Positions 28,343 to 38,147 of a stretch of DNA of 64,000 bases are shown here, in pieces. The stretch is taken from the NCBI RefSeq assembly GCF_017876795.1, contig NZ_JAGIOR010000001.1:3250501-3314500 (forward strand). Reading direction: 5' to 3'. Origin of the DNA: Rhizobium leguminosarum (GTDB lineage: Bacteria; Pseudomonadota; Alphaproteobacteria; Rhizobiales; Rhizobiaceae). The stretch's first letter is position 1. Each line of letters starts with the position of its first letter. The notes beneath the pieces are model-generated. The model was not told where the DNA came from. It did not search any database and worked only from the letters and a program-made list of their open reading frames with translations. Made by a program: the position numbers and the translations under genes.

Positions 28343-29324
28343 ATGGCGACATTGCAGCAGGTCGCGTTCAGGGCGGGATGCTCGCTGGCGACGGCAAGCC
28401 GGGTTCTCAACCGCAACGGACCGGCCAGCGACCTGATGGTGCGCAAGGTGCGCCGCGCGGCCGCAGAACTCGGCTATCGCCCGGCCGGACTGTCCGCCGG
28501 GCGGCTCGGACGCAGGCCGGTGGTCGGCGTGCTGATTCCGAGCATCACCAATCCGGTCTTTGCCTCGTCGCTGTCGAGCATCCAGAACCGCATGCTGGTT
28601 GCCGGCCATGGCGTGTTGATCGCCCAGTCGAACTATGACCCGGCGCGCGAGGCCGATGCCGTCGCAGCACTGCTGAACGACCGGCCGACCGGGCTGATCC
28701 TCACCGTCTGCGATCCATCGACCAGCGAGGCGCTGCTTGCCAGGCTGCCGCCGACCGTGCTGCTCAACAACCTGCCGACGGCGCAGTTTCCGGCGGCCGT
28801 CACCGCCGACAATCGCGGCGCGGGCCGCGAGATCGCGAGCTTCCTGATCGGCATGGGCCATCGCCAAATTCTGTTTCTCTCCGGCAATTTCGCCGCCTCC
28901 GACCGCGCCCGCCTTCGTTACCAAGGTTACCTCGACGCCATGGCCGAGAATGGGCTGACACCGCGCGATGCCGTGCAGATCCCCTTCGTCAGCGGCTATG
29001 ACCAACTCGATCTCGGCGTCGCGATGGCCTCGTCTTCGCCGACGGCGATCATCGCCTCCAACGATCTTCTGGCGCTCGGCGTCATCGGCGCGCTGAAGCG
29101 TGAGGGGCTCTCGGTGCCAGGGGATGTTTCAGTTGCCGGCTTCGACGGCATCGCCATCGGCCGGCTGATCGACCCGCCGCTAACGACGATCGAAATGCCG
29201 GATGGCCAGCATGGGGGCGACGGCCGCCTCGCTGCTGCTCGACATGGCGGAGAATGCGGCCCCTGCCCGCCACCTCGATGTCGCCTATACACTACGCCGT
29301 GGCGGCACCGTGCGGGCCATCTGA
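28343..29324 (+). pseudogene. LacI family transcriptional regulator, frameshifted near the C terminus
   Basis: The ATG at 28343 follows AGGAGGCG. Residues 1-55 form a LacI helix-turn-helix (MATLQQVAFRAGCSLATASRV, LGYRPAGL), followed by a periplasmic-binding-like effector domain (VVGVLIPSITNPVFA, GRLIDPPLTTIEMP). Near 29205 an extra base shifts the frame; removing it gives MGATAASLLLDMAENAAP and a normal end at 29324, 326 aa. As read, the last 40 or so residues are replaced by an unrelated tail. The regulator may control the sugar-type ABC operon that converges on it, but this is inferred from position only. Confidence 0.83.
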
Positions 29325-29392
29325 GAAGCGTGCCAGAAGCGCGAAGGCCGCCACGCGCTCAGCATGGCGGCCCCTGCCTATGAGGAAGTCGA

Positions 29393-30658
29393 TCAACTGC
29401 GCGGCAGCATGCCTTCGACATCGGCGGCTGCGTCGTCGAGCGCTTCCTTCGGCTCGGCCGACTGGTCGACGACGCGCGAGAGGTTGTCGACGATCGTCTG
29501 CGTGACCTTGACGCCGTTCGAGCCGGGGAAGGCATACCAGGGGATCATCACCGGCATCTGGCTGAGGCCTGCCTGGAACAGCGGGTTCTGCTTGTAGAAG
29601 TCGCCGAGGTATTCGGGCGACTTGGCGGCAAGCTCGTTGTTCGGAACGTAACCGGTGCCGGGCACGACGACGGAGGCGCCATAAGGGCCGGCGGCAAATT
29701 TGGCGAATTTCCAGGCGGCATCCTGCTTGGCGGCGTCATGCGTCAGGATGACAACGGCGTTGCCGCCCGTCGGCAGATGGCCGTTCACCGGATCGATCAG
29801 CGGGATCTTGGCGGTGCGCAGATCGAATTTGCTGCCGACATTCTTGATCGTGTTGCGCAGAGCGCCCGTCGTCTGGAATTCGAAACCGACTTTGCCGGCT
29901 GCGAAAGCCTGTTCACCGGCGGCCTTGGTGAAAACGGGCATGCCGCCTTCGGTGACCAGGCGATGCAGGACCTCGACGGCCTTCTGACCTTCCGGACCGT
30001 TGAAGGCAACCTTGCCTTCGTCGTCGCTCAGCATCCTGCCGCCGGCGCCGAAGAGCAGCGCCGAAAACATCCAGTCGTCGCCCTGCCAGCGGAAATCGAT
30101 GCCGTCGACGCCATTGCCGAGCGCCTTGATCTTGCCGCCAAGGGCAATGACCTCATCCCAGGTCTTCGGCGGATTTTCGGGATCGCCGCCGGCCGCCTTC
30201 ACGAGATCGGCATTGTAATACATGATCGGATTGGAGGTCGCGAAAGCCAGGCCCACCTGCTTGCCCTTGACCTGGGCGAGTTTGAGGATCGTGTCGGAAA
30301 AGCCCTGCTCGGCCATGTTGCCGTCCTTCTGGACGAGCGGACCGAGATCAACGGCGACGTCGCGTTCGTCGAGCATGCGCAGGCGGTTCAGCCCGATGAA
30401 GGTGATATCCGGCATTTCGCTGGTGCCGACCTGGCGAAGGATCGTCTGGATGCCTTCCTCATAGGTTGCCGAGGGGCTGGCGAACTGGATCTTGATATCG
30501 GGGTTCTCAGCCATGAACTTCTTCGAGATCGTGTCCATCACGTCCTTGAAGAAACCCGGCATCGGGTAATGAACCGTCAGCGTCGTCTCGGCCTGCGCCG
30601 GAAGCGCGATTGCCATCGAGACGGCCGCTGCGGCGAGCAGCTGGGTGATATGTTTCAT
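29393..30658 (-). CDS. Sugar/glycerophosphate-type ABC transporter periplasmic binding protein
   Basis: 421 aa of the extracellular solute-binding family 1, with a signal peptide (MKHITQLLAAAAVSMAIALP, cleavage near AQA). The mature part has FMAENPDIKIQF, WQGDDWMFSALLFGAGG and the later GGNAVVIL hinge, as in UgpB-like proteins. It is the last gene of a five-gene minus-strand operon beginning with a metallophosphoesterase, so a phosphorylated polyol or phosphodiester is a reasonable ligand guess. It is intact. Confidence 0.88.
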   Translation of the reverse strand: MKHITQLLAAAAVSMAIALPAQAETTLTVHYPMPGFFKDVMDTISKKFMAENPDIKIQFASPSATYEEGIQTILRQVGTSEMPDITFIGLNRLRMLDERDVAVDLGPLVQKDGNMAEQGFSDTILKLAQVKGKQVGLAFATSNPIMYYNADLVKAAGGDPENPPKTWDEVIALGGKIKALGNGVDGIDFRWQGDDWMFSALLFGAGGRMLSDDEGKVAFNGPEGQKAVEVLHRLVTEGGMPVFTKAAGEQAFAAGKVGFEFQTTGALRNTIKNVGSKFDLRTAKIPLIDPVNGHLPTGGNAVVILTHDAAKQDAAWKFAKFAAGPYGASVVVPGTGYVPNNELAAKSPEYLGDFYKQNPLFQAGLSQMPVMIPWYAFPGSNGVKVTQTIVDNLSRVVDQSAEPKEALDDAAADVEGMLPRS

Positions 30659-30685
30659 CGCTCGTTCTCCATAAGTTGAAACCGG

Positions 30686-31522
30686 TCAGCCTTTGAGACC
30701 GGTCATGGTGATGCCCTCGACGAACCGCTTCTGCGCAAGCAGGAAGGCGACGACGAGAGGAAGGGTAATGATGAGTGTCGCCGCCATCAGCGCGCCGTAA
30801 TCGTCGCCGGCCTCGGCTGCGCGGAAATACATCAGGCCGAGCGGCGGCGTGGCATAGTCCTGCTTGCTGATAACGATCAGCGGCCAGTAGAGGTCGTTCC
30901 AATGGGCGACGACCGAGAAGATGGCAAAGGCAGTGACCGCCGGCCAGGCATTCGGCACGATGACGCGGGCGATAATGCCGAGCTCCGACATGCCGTCGAG
31001 ACGGGCGGCATGGATGAGATCGTCCGGCATGGCGCGAAAGAACTGCAGGAACATGAAGATCGCGAAGACCGAAATGGTGAAGGGCGCGACCAGAGCGGCA
31101 TAGCTGTTGAGCAGCGAGGCACGGTCGAAGGCGACATAGAGCGGCAGCGCGGTCGCATGGATCGGCACGAGAAGGCCGAGCATGACCAGCACCATCATGG
31201 CGCGCGCCGCGCCGAAGCGGAGCTTGGCCATGGCGTAGGCGCAGGGGATCGCCACCAGCACCTGAAAGAAGAAGATCAGCCCGCAGACGACGACGCCGTT
31301 CCACAGGAGCCGCCCCATCGGCACCCGGCTCAAAGCCTTGACGAAATTCTCGACATAGGCGAGATGCGCCGGGATCAGCGACAGCGATGAGGTGAAGATA
31401 TCGCTCTGCGTCTTGCCGGCCGCCGAGATCATGAAGATGTAAGGCGACAGGAAGATGATCGCCCCGAGGGTAAGCAGGCTCAGACGGATGATCCTGCCGA
31501 GGGAAAAAGCGCTGGTCATCAT
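30686..31522 (-). CDS. ABC transporter permease (UgpE/MalG type)
   Basis: 278 aa with six predicted membrane segments and the inner-membrane component motif LDGMSELGIIARVIVPNAWP. The start overlaps the stop of the preceding permease (31519). It forms the import channel with that permease. Located 28 nt before the binding protein gene. Confidence 0.9.
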   Translation of the reverse strand: MMTSAFSLGRIIRLSLLTLGAIIFLSPYIFMISAAGKTQSDIFTSSLSLIPAHLAYVENFVKALSRVPMGRLLWNGVVVCGLIFFFQVLVAIPCAYAMAKLRFGAARAMMVLVMLGLLVPIHATALPLYVAFDRASLLNSYAALVAPFTISVFAIFMFLQFFRAMPDDLIHAARLDGMSELGIIARVIVPNAWPAVTAFAIFSVVAHWNDLYWPLIVISKQDYATPPLGLMYFRAAEAGDDYGALMAATLIITLPLVVAFLLAQKRFVEGITMTGLKG

Positions 31523-32442
31523 GTGTAATGTACCCGGCGATCGAGAAGGCGGTACTGCAGGAACATCAGCACCACCAGGATCAGCAGGAACACCACCGTC
31601 ATCGCCGAGGCATAACCGACGCGCAGATAGACGAAGCCTTCCTGGTAGATCGTGAAGAGCAGCACTTCAGACGCCTTGTTCGGGCCGCCCTCGGTCAGCG
31701 TCTTCACCGTCTCGAAGACCTTGACCGCATTGGTGATGCTGATGGTGATAACGAAGAGCGTCGTCGGACCGAGCATCGGCCAGGTGACCAGCAGGAAACG
31801 GTCGAGGGAAGATCTGGCGCCGTCCACTTCGGCGGCCGCATAGAGTTCGCGCGGGATCGCCGTCAGCCCGGCCAGGAACAGCACCATGTTGAAGCCGGCC
31901 GATTGCCAGACGCCGATGATCGAGAGGCTGTAGAGCACCGTGCCGGAGCTGCCCAGCCAGTTCGGACCGGGAAACCCGACAAGCGCCAGGAGCGCATTCA
32001 GTGGACCGATCGTCGGATGGAACATATATTGCCAGACGGTCGCCATGGCGACGATCAGCGAAGCGACGGGCAGGAAATAGGCAGTGCGGAAAAAGCTGCG
32101 GGCCGCGGTTTCGCTCTCGATCAACATGGCGATGCCGAGGCCGAGAAAGATCGAGGCCGGTGCGACGATCGCCGTATAGACCGTCGTATTCCACAGCGAC
32201 TTGCGAAATGTCCGGTCGGTGATCAGATGCGCATAATTCTCGAAGCCGACGAAACGGAACTTGCCGTAGCCGAGTTCGAAATCGGTGAAGCCGAGCATGA
32301 TGACTGAAGCAACCGGCAAAAGCACGAAGAGAAAAAGCAGGATCATCGCCGGTAGCACCAGCATCCAGGCGATGCGGGCCTCGCTGCGCCGATGCGCAAC
32401 GGCAGAATCGTGCGGAGCGGCCATGGAAACGACGCTAGCCAT
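31519..32442 (-). CDS. ABC transporter permease (UgpA/MalF type)
   Basis: 307 aa starting MASVVSMAAPHDSAVAHRR, with membrane segments from ARIAWMLVLPAMILLFLFVL onwards and the EAA loop VDGARSSLDRFLLVTWPML. I chose the ATG at 32442 because it overlaps the end of the ATPase gene by 8 bp (ATGGCTAG). A longer upstream frame exists but lies inside that gene. Confidence 0.88.
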   Translation of the reverse strand: MASVVSMAAPHDSAVAHRRSEARIAWMLVLPAMILLFLFVLLPVASVIMLGFTDFELGYGKFRFVGFENYAHLITDRTFRKSLWNTTVYTAIVAPASIFLGLGIAMLIESETAARSFFRTAYFLPVASLIVAMATVWQYMFHPTIGPLNALLALVGFPGPNWLGSSGTVLYSLSIIGVWQSAGFNMVLFLAGLTAIPRELYAAAEVDGARSSLDRFLLVTWPMLGPTTLFVITISITNAVKVFETVKTLTEGGPNKASEVLLFTIYQEGFVYLRVGYASAMTVVFLLILVVLMFLQYRLLDRRVHYT

Positions 32443-33638
32443 GCGCCCTCTCCCGCTGGGCATCGCTCGCAGCGAGCCCGGCATCGCCCATCACGAGCCC
32501 GGCATCACCTGTTGCAACGCTGCCGGCCAGCCGGCTGCCGTCCTCGGCAAAGATCAGCGTCCGGCCGGGCGACAATCGAAGCCCCACCGCATCGCCTGCC
32601 GTAAGGCCCGAGGCTTCGGATGGTTGAACCTTGGCAACGACAGTCTCGCCGACCGCATCAAGCCGGCAATGGAGTATGACCTCGGAGCCCAGGAACTCGA
32701 CGCGTTCGACATGGGCGGCAAGGCCGTCATGCCGGTTCTTGGATAGAAAGACGAATTCGGGACGGATGGCGAGCGTGACAGGCATCATCCTGTCGGGTGC
32801 ATTTTCAAGTGTCAGGCGCAAGCCGCCGAAAGCAATGGCGCCGCCTTCGGCCACAGCCGGCAGCAGATTGATGCGCGGCTGGCCAATAAAGCGGGCGACC
32901 TCGATATGGGCGGGATCGTCGTAGATGACCTCAGGGCTGGCGATCTGCAGCAATTTGCCGCCCATCATCACGGCGACGCGGTCTGCCATCGATAGCGCTT
33001 CCGCCTGGTCATGGGTGACATAGAGGGTCGGCACGCCCGCGCGCCGATGCAGGTCGACGATCTCGCCGCGGGCATGGACGCGCAGGTTGGCGTCGAGATT
33101 GGAAAGCGGCGTCCATCAGGAAGATGCTTGGCTGACGCACCATGGCGCGAGCGAGCGCCACGCGCTGGCGCTGGCCGCCCGACATCTGGCCGGGCTTGCG
33201 GTCGAGCAGGTGGTCGATCTTCAGCGATGTAGCCATCTCCCTGACATCGCGGGCGATCGCCGCGCGGGTAGCGCGCTGACCTGGAAGCAGCGATCCCACG
33301 AAAGGCAGCCGCTCTACGCTCGACAACCGGCGCATCGCCAGCGGTACCGCAATGTTTTGCGAGGCCGTCAGGTGCGGATAGAGCGCGTAGGACTGAAAGA
33401 CCATGGCGATGTTGCGGTCGGCGGCCGCCACACCGGACATATCCCGTCCGCCGAGCAGGATTTCACCGCGGTCGGCATGGTCCAGGCCGGCAAGAATGCG
33501 CAAGAGCGTGCTCTTGCCGCAGCCGGAGGGGCCGACCAGCGCGATGAATTCGCCGGCCTCGACGTCGAGGCTGACGCCGTCGAGAATCTGGTTGCCGCCG
33601 AAAGCCTTGGTGATGCCGCGAAGCGAGAGCGCGCTCAT
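32435..33638 (-). pseudogene. ABC transporter ATP-binding protein (UgpC/MalK type), frameshift at Walker B
   Basis: The 5' part has Walker A GPSGCGKST, Q-loop VFQSYALYP and signature MSGGQRQR, leading to IFLMD. There the DNA reads GACGCCGCTTTCC where GACGAGCCGCTTTCC would give DEPLSNLD; two bases are missing near 33113. The other frame then continues with the switch His (LYVTHDQAEAL) and a C-terminal OB-fold/TOBE region to 32435. The Walker B Glu is lost, so the importer should lack a working ATPase unless another MalK-type subunit substitutes. Restored length would be 401 aa. Its start overlaps the metallophosphoesterase stop (ATGA). Confidence 0.87.
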
Positions 33639-34465
33639 TCGACGGGTTCCCGCTCTCTGACCGCCTGCGGATAGACCTCGTGCACGACGTCGTCGAGTAC
33701 ATAAGCGGTCATGCCGGGAACGGCGACGATGGTGCTTTCGACATCGGCATCGAATTCGTGGACGACGGCGCCGATCAGACGCTCGCCCGGCATCTCCCGC
33801 TCCATCTTGTCGATGATGAAGGCGGCCGACGGAACCCAGGTCAGTTGGGTATTGTCGAAGCGGCCCTGCCATGCCCAGTGAAGGTGGCCGCTGGCAAACA
33901 GCGCCACGTCATGGGCTGAGATCAGATCATAGAGCCGCCGGCGCTGAGCCGGGCGAACGCTCCAATAGCCGGTATCGCCTTCGTCAGGCGCATCGACGAA
34001 CAGCGGCTTATGGGCGAAAAGCGCCACGCGCCGCCCAGCCCGCTCGGAAAGCGCCTGGTCGAGCCATTCGAACTGGGTCTCCTCCTCGTCATCCTCATGA
34101 CCGAGAAGCAGCGAATTCAATCCGACGAAACGCCAGCCGGCCGTATCCTCCAGCCAGCGGTCGGGGCCGGCAAGGCTGCGCCAGCGCGTCAGCCGCTCGG
34201 CATCGACCGGCTGGTCGGATCCTTTGAGGTGGCCGACATCGTGATTGCCGGGGACGATCAGCATCGGGATCGACACCTGGCGCATCAGATCCATCGAAAA
34301 GGTGATGTCCTCGTCCTTGTCGGCACCGTCGACCGTGAGATCGCCGGTATGAACGATCAAGTCGGCGCCGGTCTCTTCGATCCAGGTCAGAAGCGGCGCC
34401 CAGTTGCCGTTGAAATGCGGCTTATTGGGGCTGAAATGGGTGTCGGTGATCTGAATGATCTTCAT
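33635..34465 (-). CDS. Class III metallophosphoesterase (CpdA/GpdQ type)
   Basis: 276 aa with the dinuclear metal motifs in order: DTHFSPN (residues 8-14), GDLTVD (about 42), GNHDVGH (about 73), HKP and SGHLHWAW (about 193). This layout is that of CpdA cyclic-nucleotide and GpdQ glycerophosphodiester phosphodiesterases. No signal peptide is seen, so it acts in the cytoplasm. It is the first gene of the operon with the UgpC/A/E/B-like importer and overlaps the ATPase start, so it probably cleaves the imported compound. The substrate is inferred, not shown. Confidence 0.85.
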   Translation of the reverse strand: MKIIQITDTHFSPNKPHFNGNWAPLLTWIEETGADLIVHTGDLTVDGADKDEDITFSMDLMRQVSIPMLIVPGNHDVGHLKGSDQPVDAERLTRWRSLAGPDRWLEDTAGWRFVGLNSLLLGHEDDEEETQFEWLDQALSERAGRRVALFAHKPLFVDAPDEGDTGYWSVRPAQRRRLYDLISAHDVALFASGHLHWAWQGRFDNTQLTWVPSAAFIIDKMEREMPGERLIGAVVHEFDADVESTIVAVPGMTAYVLDDVVHEVYPQAVREREPVE

Positions 34466-34601
34466 GGGTGCGTCTCCGAGACCTGGGAAGCGCGTGGTGC
34501 GTGCTTCCTTCTCGTGCCCTCTCTAGAAGGCTCGCATGTCAATCAGACACCGCCGGTTTTCAGCTGTTTCTCAGTTATGACATCCGTCTGTCACATAAGA
34601 A

Positions 34602-34632
34602 GAAGGCTGCCCGCTGGAGCGGGCAGCCTTCG
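34602..34632 (-). terminator. Strong hairpin terminator
   Basis: AAGGCTGCCCGC pairs with GCGGGCAGCCTT around a short loop (GAAGGCTGCCCGCTGGAGCG begins it). It lies directly downstream of the gene at 34662-35057, and the minus strand continues into a TTCTTCTTAT tract. Confidence 0.8.
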
Positions 34633-34661
34633 CCTGCATTTGGGACTGGAAATGCATCAGT

Positions 34662-35072
<411 letters not shown>

Positions 35073-35083
35073 TCATCGATATC

Positions 35084-35109
35084 AACGGCAATCACGCTCC
35101 GTGAGTTCC
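35084..35109 (-). promoter_or_regulatory. RpoE2/EcfG-type general stress promoter
   Basis: On the minus strand GGAAC (35109-35105), 17 nt, then CGTT (35087-35084), 27 nt upstream of the start codon at 35057. This matches the alphaproteobacterial EcfG consensus GGAAC-N16/17-CGTT exactly. Confidence 0.75.
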
Positions 35110-35490
35110 ACGGCAGGCCATTCAGCGCTGACGCGTGTGGCCCGGACGTTGGCAACCGCTGAGCCTTTCGGTGACGCTTATGGTTAATTTATTAATAATT
35201 CAGAGTTTACAAAGGGAACGAAGCGGCCTTTCCGAGTATTGATGGTGCGCCGCGGAGGAACCCCGATGATCCTGAAAATCCTTGCCCCCAAGATCGACGC
35301 CGATTGCCATGATACCGGCACTTATGCCGATGGCATCTTTGCTGAAAACCGGATCGATCTGTCCGCTCGCCGAGACGGCCGCCGCCGCTCGCAACATGAG
35401 CGCGACTATGGTGCCGGCAGAAAACTGGACAACCTGCCGGTCGGGTTTGCCTGAGGGCCGCACCCCCATTGCCTGCTGCCTTGGAAAAGC
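35110..35490. other. Intergenic region without a convincing gene
   Basis: About 380 nt between the stress-type gene and the GH13 gene. It contains AT-rich stretches around 35180-35205 and short frames on both strands (for example ATG 35266 to 35454 on the plus strand) that lack a recognisable domain. I see no supported gene here. Confidence 0.5.
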
Positions 35491-35511
35491 GTGACGCGCG
35501 ACGCGCGTCAC
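35491..35511 (-). terminator. Hairpin terminator of the GH13 gene
   Basis: GTGACGCGC-GAC-GCGCGTCAC, perfect 9-bp arms overlapping the stop codon at 35508, with CTTTTCC following on the minus strand. Confidence 0.75.
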
Positions 35512-37880
35512 AGCCTACGAAAGACCAGCACGCCTGACGCAGGCAGCACGGCATCGAGCGTTCCCGCCGTGGCTCTGATTTTTCCGCCGCCGTTGCCGAC
35601 ATTCCAGCCGCCATATGTCTGAGCATCGGTATTGAAGATCTCTTCCCAGAGGTCATCTCCTAAACGTTCGCTATGCAGCCGATAGCCATGCTCGAAGGGA
35701 GCGTCGTTCAGCGATCCCACCACGAGGAAATCCTGGCCGTCGTTCCATCGATGAAATGCGATCACCCGATCCTCGTCATGCACGTAGGGAACGGCGATGT
35801 TGCGAGAACGAATGGCATCTTGGTGGATGCTGAGCGCGATCAGATCGCGATAACAGCTGATCATCCCTGCCCCGTTGCCCGCAGCCTCGCCGAGGATGTT
35901 CTCGCGGTTCTCCAGGAAATCACTGTAACGATAGGGTTTCTGAGCGCCGATTTCCTCGCCCATGAAAAACATCGGCGTCCCGGCCGATAGCAGCGTCATT
36001 GCCGCTGCAAACCTGGATCTCGCCTCCGCCCAAGCCCTGGTCTCGCCGACGATCGGCGCGAAATTGACCGCGATGACCGCGGTTCGTGCCGATCCCTCGC
36101 GATTACCGCAATCGTCGTGCGACTGGTTATAGACCACCTTCGATCGCGCGCTCGTCTGCAATGCGCCGGCAAGGGACGACATGGTCAACGCCCGCTTGTC
36201 TCCGAAACCGGCATTCTTCAAAAGCTGCGCCTGCGCGCCGCCGTGATACTCGACAAGATTGTGATGAAAATCGCCGTACCAGGTGGCGTCGAAGCCGAGC
36301 CCGTCGCCGGTCAGGCTCAGCTCCGTCATTGCCGACCAGTCCGAATAATCCTCAGCCGTCAGGAAAAGCTCGGGCTTGATCAGCCGCATCGTGCGGGTCC
36401 ACTGCTTCAGGAATTTGGCGCCGAAGGCGGCGGCCCGATCGGCGCGCCGGCCGTCGGCATGTAGCACCGGATATTGATGGATCGAACTGGTCTGATCGAG
36501 CCGGAAGCCATCGATATGGCAGACGGAGACATGAAATGCCGCGCTGGAGATGAAAAGCTGGCGCACGGCCTCCTCATCGAAGGCAGGCGCCCATCCCGTC
36601 GAGATGTTGTCGATATAGCCGCCGGTGGGATCAGCGTAATCGCCGGGGCGTCCCTCGTACCAATAGTAGATATTGCGGGTGGGGTCGTTGAAATCATAGG
36701 CCCATTGCGCCCGCTCGCCATCCGGATCGAAGTGGTTGTAACAAACGTCCAGAATGACGGCGATGCCCTGCTGGTGGCAGGCCTTGACGAACAACTTCAA
36801 CCGGTCGGTGCCGCCGGCCCCCTGATCGGCGGCAAAAAAATGCGACGTGCCGTAACCCCAGTTGGCCCGCGTCTCGAATTCGGCGATCGGCAGCAGTTCC
36901 ACGGCGTTGACGCCGAGTTCGGAAAGATGCGCGACGAAGGCGATCGCATCATCAAGCGTTCCCGGCGCGAGCTTGCCGAAACCGAGCGCGCCGACATGCA
37001 ATTCATAGATCACCAGATCCTCGAGCCGCTCAGGAAGTTTGCGGCCGGACACGAATTCGTCAGCCCAGAACGCCTCGGCGGCAAGCTCCTGCCCGGATGG
37101 CAGCATCACCCGCTTCGGGTCGCAGACAACCGAGCAGCTCTGCGGTCCGTCCAAACCAGCCGGCGATCCGTGATAGCCCGCACCATCCGGATCGAAATCT
37201 CCCGCCCCGATCTGCATCAGCGACCAGATGTCGGTCCGGTAGGCGAGCGATCCATCATCCTTGGTGATGCGATACATATACGGCGTGCCGACCATGCTGT
37301 CGAAATCGGTAAGGCGGCCATCGTCGCCGGTTTCAACCGACCAGATCCCCTCACCGGTCCTTCGCATGCCGATGGTTCCGAGCGCTCCGGTGCCGTCGTC
37401 GGCGACGTAGCCGATGGCGGGATCAGCGAGGACGAGCGAGACCTCCCGCGCGTTCGGCGCCCAGACCGAGAAGCGGATGCCGTCGGCACCGTTGCGCCTT
37501 TCAACCCGGTTCGCCCCCAGACGGCCGATCCATGTCAGATAACCGGTCTGCGGCGCTATGCCCTGCCGGAGTTCGAAGGAACATTCGCGACGCGATGAGG
37601 CCTCGTCGTCCAATTCGGCGGCGATCGCCCATAGATCAGGCATGCCCGGCCGATCGAGTCCGATGCCCCAACGAAAATTCGCGCCGATCTCGCCATCGGG
37701 AAAGGAAACCCTGGCGACAAAGACCTCATATCCATCCTCGTCGCGAGAGCGCTGCATTGGAACAGATCTCCAATCGGCCGAGGGGCGGCCTTGCTCGTCC
37801 CAACTGCCGCGGAGACGGACATTGTCGAATGCCGTCGACGGCAGGCCGCTGCGAAACCGGAAGTGAACATTGACGGTCAT
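35508..37880 (-). CDS. GH13 alpha-amylase/branching-enzyme-like glycosidase
   Basis: 790 aa. The ATG at 37880 has GGAGG at ideal spacing. Residues 1-130 resemble a starch-binding or early-set domain; a second CBM48-like domain follows (GIRFSVWAPNAREVSLVL). The GH13 barrel shows YELHVGALG, VILDVCYNH, the nucleophile Asp in GFRLDQTS, the acid Glu in TAEDYSDW and the third acid in QSHDDCGN. The overall pattern is closest to branching enzyme and maltooligosyl-trehalose hydrolase. No signal peptide is seen, so it probably acts on cytosolic alpha-glucan. It is divergent from the RTX gene at 38148. The exact reaction is not certain. Confidence 0.8.
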   Translation of the reverse strand: MTVNVHFRFRSGLPSTAFDNVRLRGSWDEQGRPSADWRSVPMQRSRDEDGYEVFVARVSFPDGEIGANFRWGIGLDRPGMPDLWAIAAELDDEASSRRECSFELRQGIAPQTGYLTWIGRLGANRVERRNGADGIRFSVWAPNAREVSLVLADPAIGYVADDGTGALGTIGMRRTGEGIWSVETGDDGRLTDFDSMVGTPYMYRITKDDGSLAYRTDIWSLMQIGAGDFDPDGAGYHGSPAGLDGPQSCSVVCDPKRVMLPSGQELAAEAFWADEFVSGRKLPERLEDLVIYELHVGALGFGKLAPGTLDDAIAFVAHLSELGVNAVELLPIAEFETRANWGYGTSHFFAADQGAGGTDRLKLFVKACHQQGIAVILDVCYNHFDPDGERAQWAYDFNDPTRNIYYWYEGRPGDYADPTGGYIDNISTGWAPAFDEEAVRQLFISSAAFHVSVCHIDGFRLDQTSSIHQYPVLHADGRRADRAAAFGAKFLKQWTRTMRLIKPELFLTAEDYSDWSAMTELSLTGDGLGFDATWYGDFHHNLVEYHGGAQAQLLKNAGFGDKRALTMSSLAGALQTSARSKVVYNQSHDDCGNREGSARTAVIAVNFAPIVGETRAWAEARSRFAAAMTLLSAGTPMFFMGEEIGAQKPYRYSDFLENRENILGEAAGNGAGMISCYRDLIALSIHQDAIRSRNIAVPYVHDEDRVIAFHRWNDGQDFLVVGSLNDAPFEHGYRLHSERLGDDLWEEIFNTDAQTYGGWNVGNGGGKIRATAGTLDAVLPASGVLVFRRL

Positions 37881-38147
37881 CGGATCCTCCAGATGCATCG
37901 GATTTCGCCGGTACTGCTTATGCGGCAGCCTCACCCAGGCATGATCTGCCGGCCGACCGGAAAAATGCAAGCAGAGATTGATGATCTTATTGGACGAATT
38001 GCCACCCGAGACGGGCCACATTCGGAACAATATATCATGGTTAACGGGCAAGCACTGCACGGCCCTCCTCGTGTATTAAATCGAATCGGCGATAGCAAAT
38101 GGGGATATATTCCCATGGCCGATTCCCTCGTAAACCGGGAGAAAACT

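Noticed and set aside
35200..35511. Frames on both strands between the stress-type gene and the GH13 gene
   Set aside because: No domain, weak ribosome sites and uncertain codon bias; kept only as an intergenic note.
38034..38062. RpoE2-like promoter upstream of the RTX gene (GGAAC near 38026, then CGGG)
   Set aside because: Spacing fits but the -10 element is CGGG rather than CGTT, so I do not call it.
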